Shown here: piece by piece, positions 53,441-62,415 of the stretch
How the letters are laid out: every line of letters begins with the position of its first letter
Position numbering within the stretch: the first letter of the stretch is position 1
Source: Rhizobiaceae bacterium
GTDB taxonomy: Bacteria; Pseudomonadota; Alphaproteobacteria; Rhizobiales; Rhizobiaceae
NCBI GenBank assembly: GCA_028281105.1
Contig: JANQKQ010000002.1
Span: 62,001 to 126,000 of the forward strand
Direction: 5' to 3'
Length of the DNA: 64,000 nucleotides
The notes under the pieces: model-generated
What the model was told of the DNA's origin: nothing
Seen by the model: only the letters and a program-made list of their open reading frames with translations
Databases searched by the model: none
Position numbers and translations under genes: made by a program

Positions 53441-53950
53441 ATGTCAGATATCAACCTGTTGGAAGTCGAGTTCGAACGCACGATCAACCCGCTCGACATG
53501 ATCGAGCAGGTGGCGAGCGGCAACGACTGGGTGTTCGAGCGCTCAAGCGACGATGAGATCTGCATCGTCGTCGCCGGCGGCTGGGCGGAGTATCACATTT
53601 CATTCTCCTGGATGGAGGAAATCGAGGCGCTGCATCTGGCCTGCGGTTTCGACGTTTCGGTGCCCGAGCGGCGCGCCGGCGAGATCACGCAGCTTGTCTC
53701 TCTGATCAACGAGCAGTTGCTGATCGGTCATTTCGACGTGTGGGCGGGCGCGGGCACGGTAATGTTCCGCCAGGCGCTGCCGCTCAACGGCGGCGCGGAG
53801 CCGACCGGGCAGCAGCTCGAATATCTGCTGGGAAGCGCGCTGGACGCCTGCGAGCGCTACTACCAGGCTTTCCAGTTCGTCGCCTGGGCCGGCCATGATG
53901 CGCGCCGCGCGCTGGACGGGGCGCTGTTCGAGACCCATGGTTCGGCGTGA
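53441..53950 (+). CDS. YbjN-domain protein
   Basis: A 169-residue protein of the YbjN family (type III secretion chaperone-like fold). [25 protein letters not shown] (about residues 16-40) and [18 protein letters not shown] are recognisable. It has no known catalytic role. The start is the ATG at 53441, the stop overlaps the next start (TGATG). Confidence 0.85.
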   Translation: MSDINLLEVEFERTINPLDMIEQVASGNDWVFERSSDDEICIVVAGGWAEYHISFSWMEEIEALHLACGFDVSVPERRAGEITQLVSLINEQLLIGHFDVWAGAGTVMFRQALPLNGGAEPTGQQLEYLLGSALDACERYYQAFQFVAWAGHDARRALDGALFETHGSA

Positions 53951-54315
53951 TGGCGCACGATGAAGGCGGTGGCGACGGCGCGACCATCGGCATCGACGAC
54001 TTTCTCAAAGTCGACATCAGGGTGGGGACGGTGATCAAGGCCGAGCCGTTCGCGCAAGCCCGCAAGCCGGCGCTGATCCTACACATCGACTTCGGCGAGG
54101 CGATCGGCGTGCGCAAATGCTCGGCCCAGATCACCGTGCACTACGAGCCGGAAGAACTGATCGGCCGGCAGGTCATGGCGGTGGTCAACTTCCCGCCACG
54201 CCAGATCGGCCCGCTGATGTCGCAGGTGCTGACGCTGGGCTTCACCGACGAAAATGGCGACGTGGTGCTGGCCGGCGTAGACAAGCCGGTGCCCAACGGC
54301 GGGCGGCTGCACTAA
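53950..54315 (+). CDS. tRNA-binding domain protein, CsaA-like
   Basis: A 121-residue protein with an OB-fold tRNA-binding domain. [13 protein letters not shown] (about residues 22-34) and [21 protein letters not shown] are typical of CsaA, a protein-secretion chaperone, and the related EMAP/MetRS C-terminal domains. It is coupled to the ybjN-type gene by a TGATG overlap; a GTG one codon earlier is less likely as a start. Confidence 0.88.
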   Translation: MAHDEGGGDGATIGIDDFLKVDIRVGTVIKAEPFAQARKPALILHIDFGEAIGVRKCSAQITVHYEPEELIGRQVMAVVNFPPRQIGPLMSQVLTLGFTDENGDVVLAGVDKPVPNGGRLH

Positions 54316-54330
54316 GTCGAGTGCGGCTCG

Positions 54331-55716
54331 TTACATCGGCAGCTTGACGATCGCCCGCAGGCCGCCCTTGGGGCTCTCATCCAGTTCGATGTCGCCGCCA
54401 TGATTGCGGGCGATGTCGCGTGCGATCGACAGGCCGAGCCCGGTACCGCCCTCGTCCTGGTTGCGCGCTTCGTCGAGGCGCACGAACGGCTTGAACACGT
54501 CGTCGCGGGCCTCGGAAGGGATGCCGGGCCCGTCGTCGTCGAAGATCAGCGTCAGCCAGCCTGCATCCAGCGAAGCGGCGATGTTCAGGGAGCTGGCGTG
54601 ACGGAACGCGTTGGCGACCAGGTTGGCGACCAGGCGCGAGAAGGCGTTGGGCTTGGCGCGAATCTTCAGCCCCTTGGGGCAGTCGACCTGAAAAGCCTTC
54701 TCACGCAGCGATGCCTCGTTCTCGTGGCGGGCGAGGACTTCGCTCACAGCGATCTCGTCTGCCTCTTCGCCCGACTCGCCCCGGGCGAAGTCGATATAGC
54801 CCTGCAGCATCTTCTGCATCTCGTCCACGTCGTTTTGCAGCTCGCGGATCTCCGCATTTTCCTCATCGAGCGCCAGCTGCAGTTTGAAGCGGGTGAGCAC
54901 GGTTCGCAGGTCGTGGGAAACGCCGGTCAGCATGGCCGTGCGCTGCTCCATCTGCCGTTCGATGCGTTCTCGCATCTGCAGGAACGCCAAGCTCGCCTGG
55001 CGCACCTCGCGTGCGCCACGCAGGCGGAAATCGTTGGGCAGTTGACGGCCCTTGCCGAAGCGCTCGGCGGATTCGGCGAGGATCTGGATCGGCCGTATCT
55101 GGTTGCGTAGGAACAGGATGGCGATCAGCAGCAAGACGAGGGAAGTACCAACCATCCACACCAGGAAGATGTGCGAGTTCGAGGCATAGGCCTGGCTGCG
55201 CTTGGCGAAGATGCGCAGCACCTTGTCCGGCTGCTCAAGCCGGATGCGAATCTCCAACAGGTTGGAATCGCCCACCGTGTCGATCCAGAACGGCCGGCCG
55301 ATCTGGGCGGTGATCTCGTCGCGCAGCACGTCGTCGAGGATGGAGAAAAACGGCTTGGAGGCCGGCGGCGGGAACGGATCGGGATCGAGGATGGCGACGT
55401 TGAGGCCCAGGGACTCATTGGCGATGCGAGCGATCTGCTCGTACTCGGCGTCCTGGGGATAGGTCTCGATGGTCTCGATGATCGCCGCGATGTCGGCGGT
55501 GACCGCTTTGGACAGCCGCTCCGTCACCATCTGCCAGTGGCGCTCCATGAACACGAAGGCCACCACCGACTGCAGCAGCACCATCGGCGCGATGATGATG
55601 ATCAGCGAGCGGCCGTACAGGCCCTTGGGCATGCGACGCGCGATCCAGCGGGAGAACTGGCGCAGGGGATTGGCCCTGTCGCGAATGCCGGGAAAATCAT
55701 ATTGGTTGGCTACCAC
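54331..55716 (-). CDS. EnvZ-type sensor histidine kinase
   Basis: A 461-residue membrane kinase. TM1 is at about 38-57 and TM2 at 183-203, with a periplasmic loop between (about 60-180). The HAMP linker leads to the phospho-accepting H268 in GVSHDLRTVLTR, and the ATP domain has NLVANAFRHA, DDGPGIP and GGTGLGLSIA motifs. Partner of the OmpR-type regulator 57 bases upstream on the same strand. The stimulus is not known. Confidence 0.93.
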   Translation of the reverse strand: MVANQYDFPGIRDRANPLRQFSRWIARRMPKGLYGRSLIIIIAPMVLLQSVVAFVFMERHWQMVTERLSKAVTADIAAIIETIETYPQDAEYEQIARIANESLGLNVAILDPDPFPPPASKPFFSILDDVLRDEITAQIGRPFWIDTVGDSNLLEIRIRLEQPDKVLRIFAKRSQAYASNSHIFLVWMVGTSLVLLLIAILFLRNQIRPIQILAESAERFGKGRQLPNDFRLRGAREVRQASLAFLQMRERIERQMEQRTAMLTGVSHDLRTVLTRFKLQLALDEENAEIRELQNDVDEMQKMLQGYIDFARGESGEEADEIAVSEVLARHENEASLREKAFQVDCPKGLKIRAKPNAFSRLVANLVANAFRHASSLNIAASLDAGWLTLIFDDDGPGIPSEARDDVFKPFVRLDEARNQDEGGTGLGLSIARDIARNHGGDIELDESPKGGLRAIVKLPM

Positions 55717-55773
55717 TGTCGTTCCCGCCGGGCGGTGCGCCCGGGCTCCCGTTGGCGATGGAACCGGCCGCGG

Positions 55774-56493
55774 CTATTCGTTCCGCAGCCGATAGCCGAC
55801 GCCGCGCACGGTCTGCAGCCATTTCGGCTCGGACGGATCGGCCTCGATCTTGCGCCGCAGCCGATTGATCTGCACGTCGATCTTGCGTTCGCCGGCGGCG
55901 GCATCATCGCCGAGCAACTCGTGTCGCGCAACCGTGTCTCCGGGCCTGGCGGCGAATGCCAGCATGATCTCCTGTTCGCGGTCGGTCAACCGGATAACCT
56001 CGCCGCCCTTCTTCAGTTCGCGTGTGGCGACGGAGAACTGATAGGGGCCGAACACGATCTGCTCGATATAGGGCTGCTCGGGGCTCGCCGTGCGGCGGAT
56101 GATCGAGTTGATCCGCAGCAGCAGTTCGCGCGGCTCGAACGGCTTGGGCAGGTAGTCGTCGGCGCCCGCCTCCAGCCCCTCCACCCGGCGGTCGGTGTCG
56201 GCGAGCGCGGTCAGCATCAGGATCGGCACGTCGGAGTTCTCGCGCAGCGACTTGGTAAGCGAAAGGCCGGTCTCGCCGGGCATCATCACGTCGACGATCA
56301 GCAGATCGAAGGTCAGGCCGGCAAGCTTCTTGCGCGCTTCAGCCGCGTCGCCGGCCACCGAAACGCGGTAGCCGTGGTCGGCCAGATACCGCGACAGCAG
56401 ATCGCGGATGCGCCGGTCGTCGTCGATCACCAGCAGATGCTGAGCATCGTCGGGGGGCGTGTGGGTGGCGGACTGGTCGGCCGGCGCGTTCAA
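55774..56493 (-). CDS. petR: OmpR-type response regulator, PetR-like
   Basis: A 239-residue two-component regulator. The receiver has the acidic pocket DDDRRIRDL (24-26), phospho-accepting D68 (VDVMMPGETG), and lysine in LPKPFEPREL; residues 135-239 are a winged-helix DNA-binding domain. It overlaps the MarR-type gene by four bases (ATGA). This MarR-OmpR pair next to ilvE resembles petP-petR of Rhodobacter, where they are needed for cytochrome bc1/c2 gene expression. The symbol is by analogy. Confidence 0.88.
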   Translation of the reverse strand: MNAPADQSATHTPPDDAQHLLVIDDDRRIRDLLSRYLADHGYRVSVAGDAAEARKKLAGLTFDLLIVDVMMPGETGLSLTKSLRENSDVPILMLTALADTDRRVEGLEAGADDYLPKPFEPRELLLRINSIIRRTASPEQPYIEQIVFGPYQFSVATRELKKGGEVIRLTDREQEIMLAFAARPGDTVARHELLGDDAAAGERKIDVQINRLRRKIEADPSEPKWLQTVRGVGYRLRNE

Positions 56494-57080
56494 CGGCGCT
56501 GCTCCGGTTCGTTGCCGTTCACGGTGGCCGCGTCCAGGTCGATCTCAAGAAGCTGGGCGAGCTGGCGCCGTTGTTCGGGATCGACCATCTGGTACATGAA
56601 GCGCGATATGGCCTGGGTGCCGCCCGTCGCCAAGCCGTCGAGCGCGCGGGCGATCCGGTCCGACTGCGATTGCGACAAGGCCAGGATCAGCTCGCGGCCG
56701 AGCCGGGTGGGAAACAGCAAGCGCTGGCGGCGGTCGTCAACACCCGTGCGCTGGACGATATGGCCGCTGGCGATCATCTGGCGCAGCACCCTGGCCAGAC
56801 TCTGCTTGGTGATCGCCAGGATCTGCAGCAGTTCGGCCACCGTCATGCCGGGCTTGCGGGACACGAAGAACAGCACCCGGTGGTGGGCGCGGCCGAAGCC
56901 CAGCCTGGTCAGCATGCGGTCGGCGTCGCCTGTGAACTCGCGATAGGCGAAGAACAACAGGGTCATGTTGTCGACCTGCGGCACGTGGCCCGACGTCAGC
57001 GGATCGCCGATCAACTCGTCGCGCGCGCCGGCGGCCGGCGAAGTCTCGATTTCGGGTTTTGCCGTCAAACTCCGGTCCAT
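56490..57080 (-). CDS. petP: MarR-family regulator, PetP-like
   Basis: A 196-residue winged-helix protein. GFGRAHHRVLFFVSRKPGMTVAELLQILAITKQSLARVLRQM is the DNA-binding core (positions about 59-100) and VDDRRQRLLFPTRLGR the wing. I take the ATG at 57080 (MDRSLTAK), which comes after the operator-like palindrome at 57113-57141; the frame is open to 57200 but that would put the palindrome inside the gene. Coupled to petR-like by ATGA. PetP analogy as for the neighbour. Confidence 0.85.
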   Translation of the reverse strand: MDRSLTAKPEIETSPAAGARDELIGDPLTSGHVPQVDNMTLLFFAYREFTGDADRMLTRLGFGRAHHRVLFFVSRKPGMTVAELLQILAITKQSLARVLRQMIASGHIVQRTGVDDRRQRLLFPTRLGRELILALSQSQSDRIARALDGLATGGTQAISRFMYQMVDPEQRRQLAQLLEIDLDAATVNGNEPEQRR

Positions 57081-57112
57081 CGTTGCGGTTGCGCCCAAAA
57101 TGGGCGTCCTGC

Positions 57113-57141
57113 AAAATATGTCAGTACTATTGACATATTTT
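57113..57141. promoter_or_regulatory. Palindrome in the petP-ilvE intergenic region, probable MarR operator
   Basis: AAAATATGTCA-gtactat-TGACATATTTT: perfect 11-base arms with a seven-base spacer. It contains TTGACA (57130-57135) on the plus strand, which could serve as a -35 element, so a bound repressor would block ilvE-side transcription. It lies 33 bases from the petP-like start. Confidence 0.75.
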
Positions 57142-57258
57142 TTGTCTGCGATACGCTGTCTTGCAGTCGATCGGTGATTTAACGTGTCATGCTGTAGCAA
57201 GCTTGGCCGGATTGCGCCAGCGATGCTGACCTATTGATTCGATGGTTACGATCTCGAC

Positions 57259-57278
57259 AGCCCGGCGAGGACCGGGCT
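57259..57278 (+). other. Small hairpin in the ilvE leader
   Basis: AGCCCGG-cgagga-CCGGGCT, a perfect seven-base stem just before the ribosome-binding site of ilvE. No leader peptide or T-box was seen; it may only affect mRNA stability or translation. Confidence 0.4.
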
Positions 57279-57299
57279 AACCTGCGGGAGAGAGTTGAA

Positions 57300-58193
57300 A
57301 TGGCCGGTGTTCCGTTTGACCAAATGGATGGTCTCATCTGGTTTAATGGCGAGTTCGTCGAGTGGGGTGAGGCGAAGGTCCATGTGCTGACCCACGGTCT
57401 GCACTATGCCAGTTCGGTGTTCGAGGGCGAGCGCGCCTATGGCGGCGAGATTTTCAAGCTGACCGAACATTCGCAGCGGCTGGCCTATTCCGCCGACGTG
57501 CTGGGCTTCAAGCTGCCCTATTCCGTGGCCGAAATCGATCAGGCCTGCCGCGACGTGCTGACCAAGCAGGGTTTCGCCGATGCCTATATACGGCCGGTCG
57601 CCTGGCGCGGCAGCGAGATGATGGGGGTCTCGGCCCAGGCCAACCGGATCAACGTGGCGATCGCGGCGTGGGAGTGGCCCAGCTATTTCGACCCGGAAGA
57701 GCGGCGCAAGGGCATCCGCCTCGACATCGCCGATTACCGCCGGCCCGACCCGCGCACCGCGCCGTGCTTTTCCAAGGCCGCCGGGCTCTACATGATCTGC
57801 ACGCTGTCGAAGCACGCGGCGGAAGCGAAAGGCTATGCCGACGCGATGATGCTCGACTGGCGCGGCCAGGTGGCCGAGGCGACCGGCGCCAATGTGTTCT
57901 TCATCAGGGACGGGGTCATCCACACGCCGATACCGGACTGTTTCCTGGACGGCATCACCCGGCGTTCGGTCATCGAGCTGGCGAAGTCGCGCGGCTACGA
58001 ACTGATCGAGCGCGCGATCATGCCCGACGAATTAGACGGGTTCACCGAGTGTTTCCTGACGGGAACGGCGGCGGAAGTCACGCCGGTTTCCGAAATCGGG
58101 CCGTACCGGTTTACGCCGGGTGAAATCTGCCACGTTCTGATGGACGATTACGACGCGCTGGTGAACCGGCGCGGCTCGGCGCAGGCCGCCTGA
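57300..58193 (+). CDS. ilvE: Branched-chain amino acid aminotransferase
   Basis: PLP fold-type IV aminotransferase for leucine, isoleucine and valine. The 297-residue protein has the PLP lysine K159 in FSKAAGLYM, aligned with K159 of E. coli IlvE, and the GQVAEATGANVFFI and ITRRSVIELA blocks. The start is the ATG at 57300 with GGGAGAG upstream; the frame stays open to 57234. Divergent from the petP-petR-kinase operon. Confidence 0.93.
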   Translation: MAGVPFDQMDGLIWFNGEFVEWGEAKVHVLTHGLHYASSVFEGERAYGGEIFKLTEHSQRLAYSADVLGFKLPYSVAEIDQACRDVLTKQGFADAYIRPVAWRGSEMMGVSAQANRINVAIAAWEWPSYFDPEERRKGIRLDIADYRRPDPRTAPCFSKAAGLYMICTLSKHAAEAKGYADAMMLDWRGQVAEATGANVFFIRDGVIHTPIPDCFLDGITRRSVIELAKSRGYELIERAIMPDELDGFTECFLTGTAAEVTPVSEIGPYRFTPGEICHVLMDDYDALVNRRGSAQAA

Positions 58194-58218
58194 ACCACCG
58201 AACGACGGAGACAGCGAA

Positions 58219-58860
58219 TTGGGCCAGCTCAAGGCATCGGTCGTCGTGGTGACGCCGTTTCAGCAGAACTGCACGCTGCTGTGGGACGATGAGACAAAGC
58301 GCGGCGTCGTGGTCGATCCCGGAGGCGATGTGCCGCTGATCGAACAGGCGATCGAGCAGGCCGGTATCGAGATCGACGCGATCTGGATCACCCACGCCCA
58401 TATCGATCATGTGGGCGGCGCGACGGAACTAAAAAGAAAGCTCGGCGTCGACATCATCGGCCCGCACCTGGCGGACAAGGAATTGTGCGAAGGGATTGAG
58501 AAGCAGGCGGAGATGTTCGGCCTGCCCGGCCGCTACCAGAACCTGGCGCCCGACCGCTGGCTTGAGGAGGGGGAGACGGTTTCGATCGGCGAACACGATT
58601 TCGACGTGTTGCACTGCCCCGGCCATGCGCCCGGCCATGTGGTGTTCGTCAACCGCGCTGCAAATTTCGCCCATGTGGGCGATGTGCTGTTCGCCGGATC
58701 GATCGGTCGCACCGACCTGCCCGGCGGGGATCATGAGACGCTGATCGCCTCGATCCGCGACAAGCTGCTGCCGCTGGGCGACGAAGTCCAGTTCATCTGC
58801 GGCCACGGCCCGCCAAGCTCCATCGGCCGCGAGCGTCAGACCAACCCGTTTCTGACATAA
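58219..58860 (+). CDS. Metallo-beta-lactamase-fold hydrolase (glyoxalase II-like)
   Basis: A 213-residue hydrolase with the metal motif THAHIDHVGG (H59, H61, D63, H64), further ligands in CPGHAPGHVVFV and HVGDVLFAGSIGRTDL, and a C-terminal ICGHGPPS histidine. This YcbL-like group hydrolyses thioesters related to glyoxalase II. It starts at a TTG with GGAG eight bases upstream and is followed by a strong hairpin. Confidence 0.92.
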   Translation: MGQLKASVVVVTPFQQNCTLLWDDETKRGVVVDPGGDVPLIEQAIEQAGIEIDAIWITHAHIDHVGGATELKRKLGVDIIGPHLADKELCEGIEKQAEMFGLPGRYQNLAPDRWLEEGETVSIGEHDFDVLHCPGHAPGHVVFVNRAANFAHVGDVLFAGSIGRTDLPGGDHETLIASIRDKLLPLGDEVQFICGHGPPSSIGRERQTNPFLT

Positions 58861-58865
58861 ACGAA

Positions 58866-58900
58866 AACAGGCGGGCGCCGGTTCACCGGGCCCGCCTGTT
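58866..58900. terminator. Bidirectional terminator between the MBL and cold-shock genes
   Basis: Perfect 11-base stem AACAGGCGGGC/GCCCGCCTGTT; the 13-base loop itself can pair (CCGGT/ACCGG). It lies between two convergent genes. Confidence 0.8.
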
Positions 58901-58924
58901 GGCAGTCGTGGGTCGATGTTGGGC

Positions 58925-59161
58925 TTAGGCGTCGCCGTCGCCCGCATCGTCGGCAAGCTGCAGGTTGACCGCCTTGGGGCCCTTGCCGCGCTTGTCGGGC
59001 TCGGTGTCGAACGAGACCTTCTGGTTCTCGGAAAGCCCGGCCAGGCCGGACGCCTGTACCGCGGAGATGTGCACGAACACGTCGCGCGAGCCGTCATCGG
59101 GCGTGATAAAGCCGAAGCCTTTTTCGTTGTTGAAGAATTTTACGGTACCGGTAATGGCCAT
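58925..59161 (-). CDS. Cold-shock domain protein
   Basis: A 78-residue CspA-family protein. RNP1 is KGFGFI, RNP2 is VFVHIS, and the C-terminal tail is acidic (DDAGDGDA). These bind single-stranded RNA and DNA. I use the ATG at 59161 because AAAGG lies nine bases before it; an ATG three codons earlier sits directly on that AAAGG. It has a long upstream intergenic region, as do many cold-shock genes. Confidence 0.93.
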   Translation of the reverse strand: MAITGTVKFFNNEKGFGFITPDDGSRDVFVHISAVQASGLAGLSENQKVSFDTEPDKRGKGPKAVNLQLADDAGDGDA

Positions 59162-59710
59162 CTGGCTCATCCTTTCGTCGTTTCCGTCGTGCGGGCCGCC
59201 GGGGCGGTGAATCTTTAAGTCATCGATCCGGCTTGCGCAGTTTGCGCTGGGGCGTTTCTTGAAAGTCGAGGAAAGGAGCCTGCCACCGTGAGCAAGTCAG
59301 CAACCGTTTAAGGTGTGCGGCGTCATGCGCACCCGGCCCGTTGTGGCGCGGCCGGTCCGCCGTCGTTCCCGCCGGCTGCTACCCGGCCATGGGAACTGGT
59401 ATTTCAGTCTTCCAGTCGTCTTCACGTTCGCAAAATGCCCGAACGGCGAAACCTTTGCGGCATTTGCGGACCAAAGGCAAGTAAAGCTGTGTTGAACTGG
59501 CAAAATAACCGCCCTCTCGAATGGGCAGTCACGGGGCGGGCTTGCGCGGCGTTCGCTTCTGCATTACAAGCCGCTGGCCCGCGCGGACACCCTTGGAGGC
59601 AAGGCGGGCTTGCCGATTTTCCGGGACGTTTGGCCCGGTTGCGGCAGCGGCGTGAACCGGCAGCACGCCGGTCTTCACGAACCTCATTTAAACGCGAAAG
59701 GACTAGGCTT
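59162..59710. other. Long intergenic region upstream of cold-shock and rplY genes
   Basis: About 550 bases. It must hold the cold-shock gene promoter with a probably long 5' leader, and the rplY promoter. No tRNA, riboswitch or convincing gene was recognised; the open frame running into rplY from 59315 lacks a start signal. Confidence 0.5.
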
Positions 59711-60391
59711 GTGAGCGATACGATCCAGCTCAAGGCTGAGGCGCGCGATCGGGTTGGCAAGGGGGCCGCCCGCGAGTTGCGCCGCAACGGCATGGTGCCG
59801 GCGGTCATCTACGGCGACAAGAAGGATCCCCTTGCGATCGCCATCCCCTACCGGGAACTGTCGATGAAGCTGCATGGCGGCGGCTTCATGACGACGATCA
59901 CCGAGATCGAAGTGGGCGGTGAGAAGCACCGGGTGCTGGCCAAGGACTACCAGCTTCACCCCGTGCGCGATTTCATCGAGCACGTCGATTTTCTGCGGAT
60001 TGCCAAAGGCGCCAAGGTGGTGGTCGAAATTCCGGTGCGCTTCATCAACGAAGAAGATTCCCCCGGCATCAAGCGCGGTGGCGTGCTCAACGTGGTTCGC
60101 CACACGGTCGAGGTGGAATGCCCGGCCGACGCGATTCCCGATGCGCTGGTGGGCGATTTGTCCGGTCTCGACATCAACGACGGTCTGCACATCTCCGCTT
60201 TCGACATTCCCGAAGGCGTCATCCCGACGATCACCGATCGTGACTTCACGGTAGCGACGATCGCCGCTTCGGCCGGTGCGAAGGAAGAACTGCGCGCCGA
60301 GGAAGAGGGCGACGAGATGCCCGAAACCGAGATCATCGGCGAAGAGAGCGACGAGGAGCAGCCGGAAACCGAGGACGGCGAGGAAGAGTAA
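59711..60391 (+). CDS. rplY: 50S ribosomal protein L25 (CTC form)
   Basis: A 226-residue 5S-rRNA-binding protein of the long L25/CTC type. The N-terminal L25 domain begins after [27 protein letters not shown], followed by [14 protein letters not shown]; the second beta domain (about 95-190) includes [17 protein letters not shown]; the tail is very acidic. It starts at a GTG with AAGGA about eight bases upstream. Followed by pth, the usual alphaproteobacterial arrangement. Confidence 0.95.
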   Translation: MSDTIQLKAEARDRVGKGAARELRRNGMVPAVIYGDKKDPLAIAIPYRELSMKLHGGGFMTTITEIEVGGEKHRVLAKDYQLHPVRDFIEHVDFLRIAKGAKVVVEIPVRFINEEDSPGIKRGGVLNVVRHTVEVECPADAIPDALVGDLSGLDINDGLHISAFDIPEGVIPTITDRDFTVATIAASAGAKEELRAEEEGDEMPETEIIGEESDEEQPETEDGEEE

Positions 60392-60422
60392 CCCGCCGTT
60401 CTTGGGCCAGCGTGGGCCTTCG

Positions 60423-61127
60423 ATGCAGATCATAGCAGGACTGGGCAATCCCGGTGACCGGCATGCCGGCCAGCGGCACAATATCGGCTTCATGGCGGCC
60501 GACGCGATCGCGCGCCGGCACGGGTTCGCTTCGTGGAAGTCGAAGTTCCGCTCGGCGATCGCCGACGGGCGGGTGGGCGGCTCGCGCGTGCTGCTGATCA
60601 AGCCGCAGACCTATATGAACCTGTCGGGAGAGGCGATCGGCGAGGCGATGCGGTTCTACAAGCTGGCGGCCGGCGATCTGACCGTGATCTACGACGAGAT
60701 CGATCTGGTAGCCGGCAAGGTCCGCGTGAAGACCGGCGGCGGCGCGGGCGGACACAACGGCATCAAGTCGACCATCGCACACTGTGGTGACGAATTTCAC
60801 CGGGTGCGGTTGGGCATCGGCCGTCCTGCGGGCAGGGCGGCGGTCAACAAGCATGTGCTCGGCGATTTCGCCAAGGCGGACATCGGCTGGCGCGACGCGC
60901 TCATCGACGCGGTCGCGGACAATGCCGACCTGTTGGTTTCGGGCGATCATTCCACCTTCATGAACCGGGTATCGCTGGCGATGCAGGCGAGCGATGCACC
61001 GGGTGCGAAAGCGGCGAAGACCAAGAGCGGTACGGGCAGCGGGCCAAAGCCGGTCAAGCCCGGGGAACCGGCCGCCGGTCCCATGGCGGGACTGCTGGCG
61101 AAACTGCTGGGGCGGGGTGGCGACTGA
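60423..61127 (+). CDS. pth: Peptidyl-tRNA hydrolase
   Basis: Releases tRNA from peptidyl-tRNA that has dropped off the ribosome. The 234-residue protein has AGLGNPG (5-11), the catalytic histidine H19 in RHNIGF, KPQTYMNLSG, and GGGAGGHNGIKS. The C-terminus has about 40 extra Lys/Pro/Gly-rich residues. The ATG at 60423 is used; the open frame before it overlaps rplY. It follows rplY by 31 bases and precedes ychF by three. Confidence 0.96.
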   Translation: MQIIAGLGNPGDRHAGQRHNIGFMAADAIARRHGFASWKSKFRSAIADGRVGGSRVLLIKPQTYMNLSGEAIGEAMRFYKLAAGDLTVIYDEIDLVAGKVRVKTGGGAGGHNGIKSTIAHCGDEFHRVRLGIGRPAGRAAVNKHVLGDFAKADIGWRDALIDAVADNADLLVSGDHSTFMNRVSLAMQASDAPGAKAAKTKSGTGSGPKPVKPGEPAAGPMAGLLAKLLGRGGD

Positions 61128-61130
61128 CCC

Positions 61131-62234
61131 ATGGGCTTTCGATGCGGTATCGTCGGACTGCCCAACGTCGGCAAGTCTACCCTCTTCAACGCGCTGACGA
61201 AGACGGCGGCCGCGCAGGCGGCCAACTATCCGTTCTGCACCATAGAGCCCAATACCGGCGATGTGGCCGTGCCCGATGAGCGCCTGGGCAAGATTGCCGC
61301 GCTCTCCAGGTCGCAGCGCACGGTGCCTACGCGCATTTCGTTCGTCGACATCGCCGGCCTGGTGCGCGGCGCAGCCAAGGGTGAGGGGCTGGGCAATCAG
61401 TTCCTCGGCAATATCCGCGAAGTCGACGCGATCGTGCATGTGCTGCGCGCGTTCGAGGACGACGACGTAACCCATGTGGACGGCCGCATCGATCCGATCG
61501 CCGATGCGGAAGCCGTCAACACCGAACTGATGCTGGCCGATCTGGAAAGCCTGGAGCGGCGGCTGGAGCGCACCCGCAAGCGGGCGACCGGCAAGGACAA
61601 AGAAGCGATTGCCATTCTGCCGGTGATGGAAACCGCGTTCGCGGAACTTTCCGCCGGCCGGCCGGTGCGCGCGGCGATGGAGCAAGCCAGCCCGCAGGAC
61701 CGCCGCGCGCTCGCCGGGTTGCAGCTGATCACCGCCAAGCCGGTGCTCTACGTCGCCAATGTGGGCGAGGCCGACGCGGCGGGCGAGACCGAGCATACGC
61801 TCGCGATCCAGAAGATGGCCGACGCCGAAGGTGCCGCCATGGTCACCATCGCCGCTGAGATCGAGGCGGAGATCGCGCAGTTGCCGGAAGACGAGCAGGG
61901 CGAGTTCCTCGCCATGAACGGGCTGGAGGAGGCCGGGCTCGATCGGCTGATCCGCGCCGGCTACGAGCTGCTCGACCTGATCACCTTCTTCACCACGGGC
62001 CCGAAGGAGACGCGGGCGTGGACCGTGCGCCGCGGCGCCAAGGCGCCGCGCGCGGCCGGCGCCATCCACACCGATTTCGAGCGTGGTTTCATCCGCGCCC
62101 AGACCATCGCCTATGACGATTTCGTCGCACTGGGCGGCGAGGTCGCCGCGCGCGACGCCGGCAAGGCGCGCGACGAGGGCAAGGAATACGTCGTGCGCGA
62201 CGGCGACATCATGCTGTTCAAGTTTAATGTTTGA
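61131..62234 (+). CDS. ychF: Redox-regulated ATPase YchF
   Basis: A 367-residue Obg-type P-loop protein that prefers ATP. Walker A is GLPNVGKST (about residues 8-16), the switch II region is DIAGLVRGAAKGEGLGNQFL, and NVGE (about 205-208) replaces the GTP-specific NKxD, as expected for YchF. The C-terminal TGS-like domain ends ARDEGKEYVVRDGDIMLFKFNV. Third gene of the rplY-pth-ychF run. Confidence 0.97.
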   Translation: MGFRCGIVGLPNVGKSTLFNALTKTAAAQAANYPFCTIEPNTGDVAVPDERLGKIAALSRSQRTVPTRISFVDIAGLVRGAAKGEGLGNQFLGNIREVDAIVHVLRAFEDDDVTHVDGRIDPIADAEAVNTELMLADLESLERRLERTRKRATGKDKEAIAILPVMETAFAELSAGRPVRAAMEQASPQDRRALAGLQLITAKPVLYVANVGEADAAGETEHTLAIQKMADAEGAAMVTIAAEIEAEIAQLPEDEQGEFLAMNGLEEAGLDRLIRAGYELLDLITFFTTGPKETRAWTVRRGAKAPRAAGAIHTDFERGFIRAQTIAYDDFVALGGEVAARDAGKARDEGKEYVVRDGDIMLFKFNV

Positions 62235-62292
62235 TTGGGCGTTGGCCGCTTCGCCACTGTCTTAGGGTAGTCATCCTCTGCCGCTTCTCCTG

Positions 62293-62390
62293 CGTCATCC
62301 TCGCCCTTGTGGCGAGGATCTAATCCCGTTGCCGATATGCTTGTGAGTTTGAGAGGTGGTTAGATCCTCGGGACAAGCCCGAGGATGACG
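62293..62390. repeat. RIME-like palindromic repeat, copy 2
   Basis: A 98-base element closely similar to that at 30782-30880: the outer 30 bases on each side are nearly identical, while the central 35 bases differ. It lies between ychF and the convergent hupE-like gene and can act as a terminator in both directions. Confidence 0.85.
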
Positions 62391-62415
62391 GTGGCGGATT
62401 TGGCAACCACGCCGA

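Noticed and set aside
59315-59710. N-terminal extension of L25
   Set aside because: The GTG at 59711 has a ribosome-binding site and gives the known L25 N-terminus; the upstream frame is not protein-like.
60333-62069. Long open minus-strand frame (578 codons) opposite pth/ychF
   Set aside because: Covers two conserved housekeeping genes on the other strand and has shadow-type composition.
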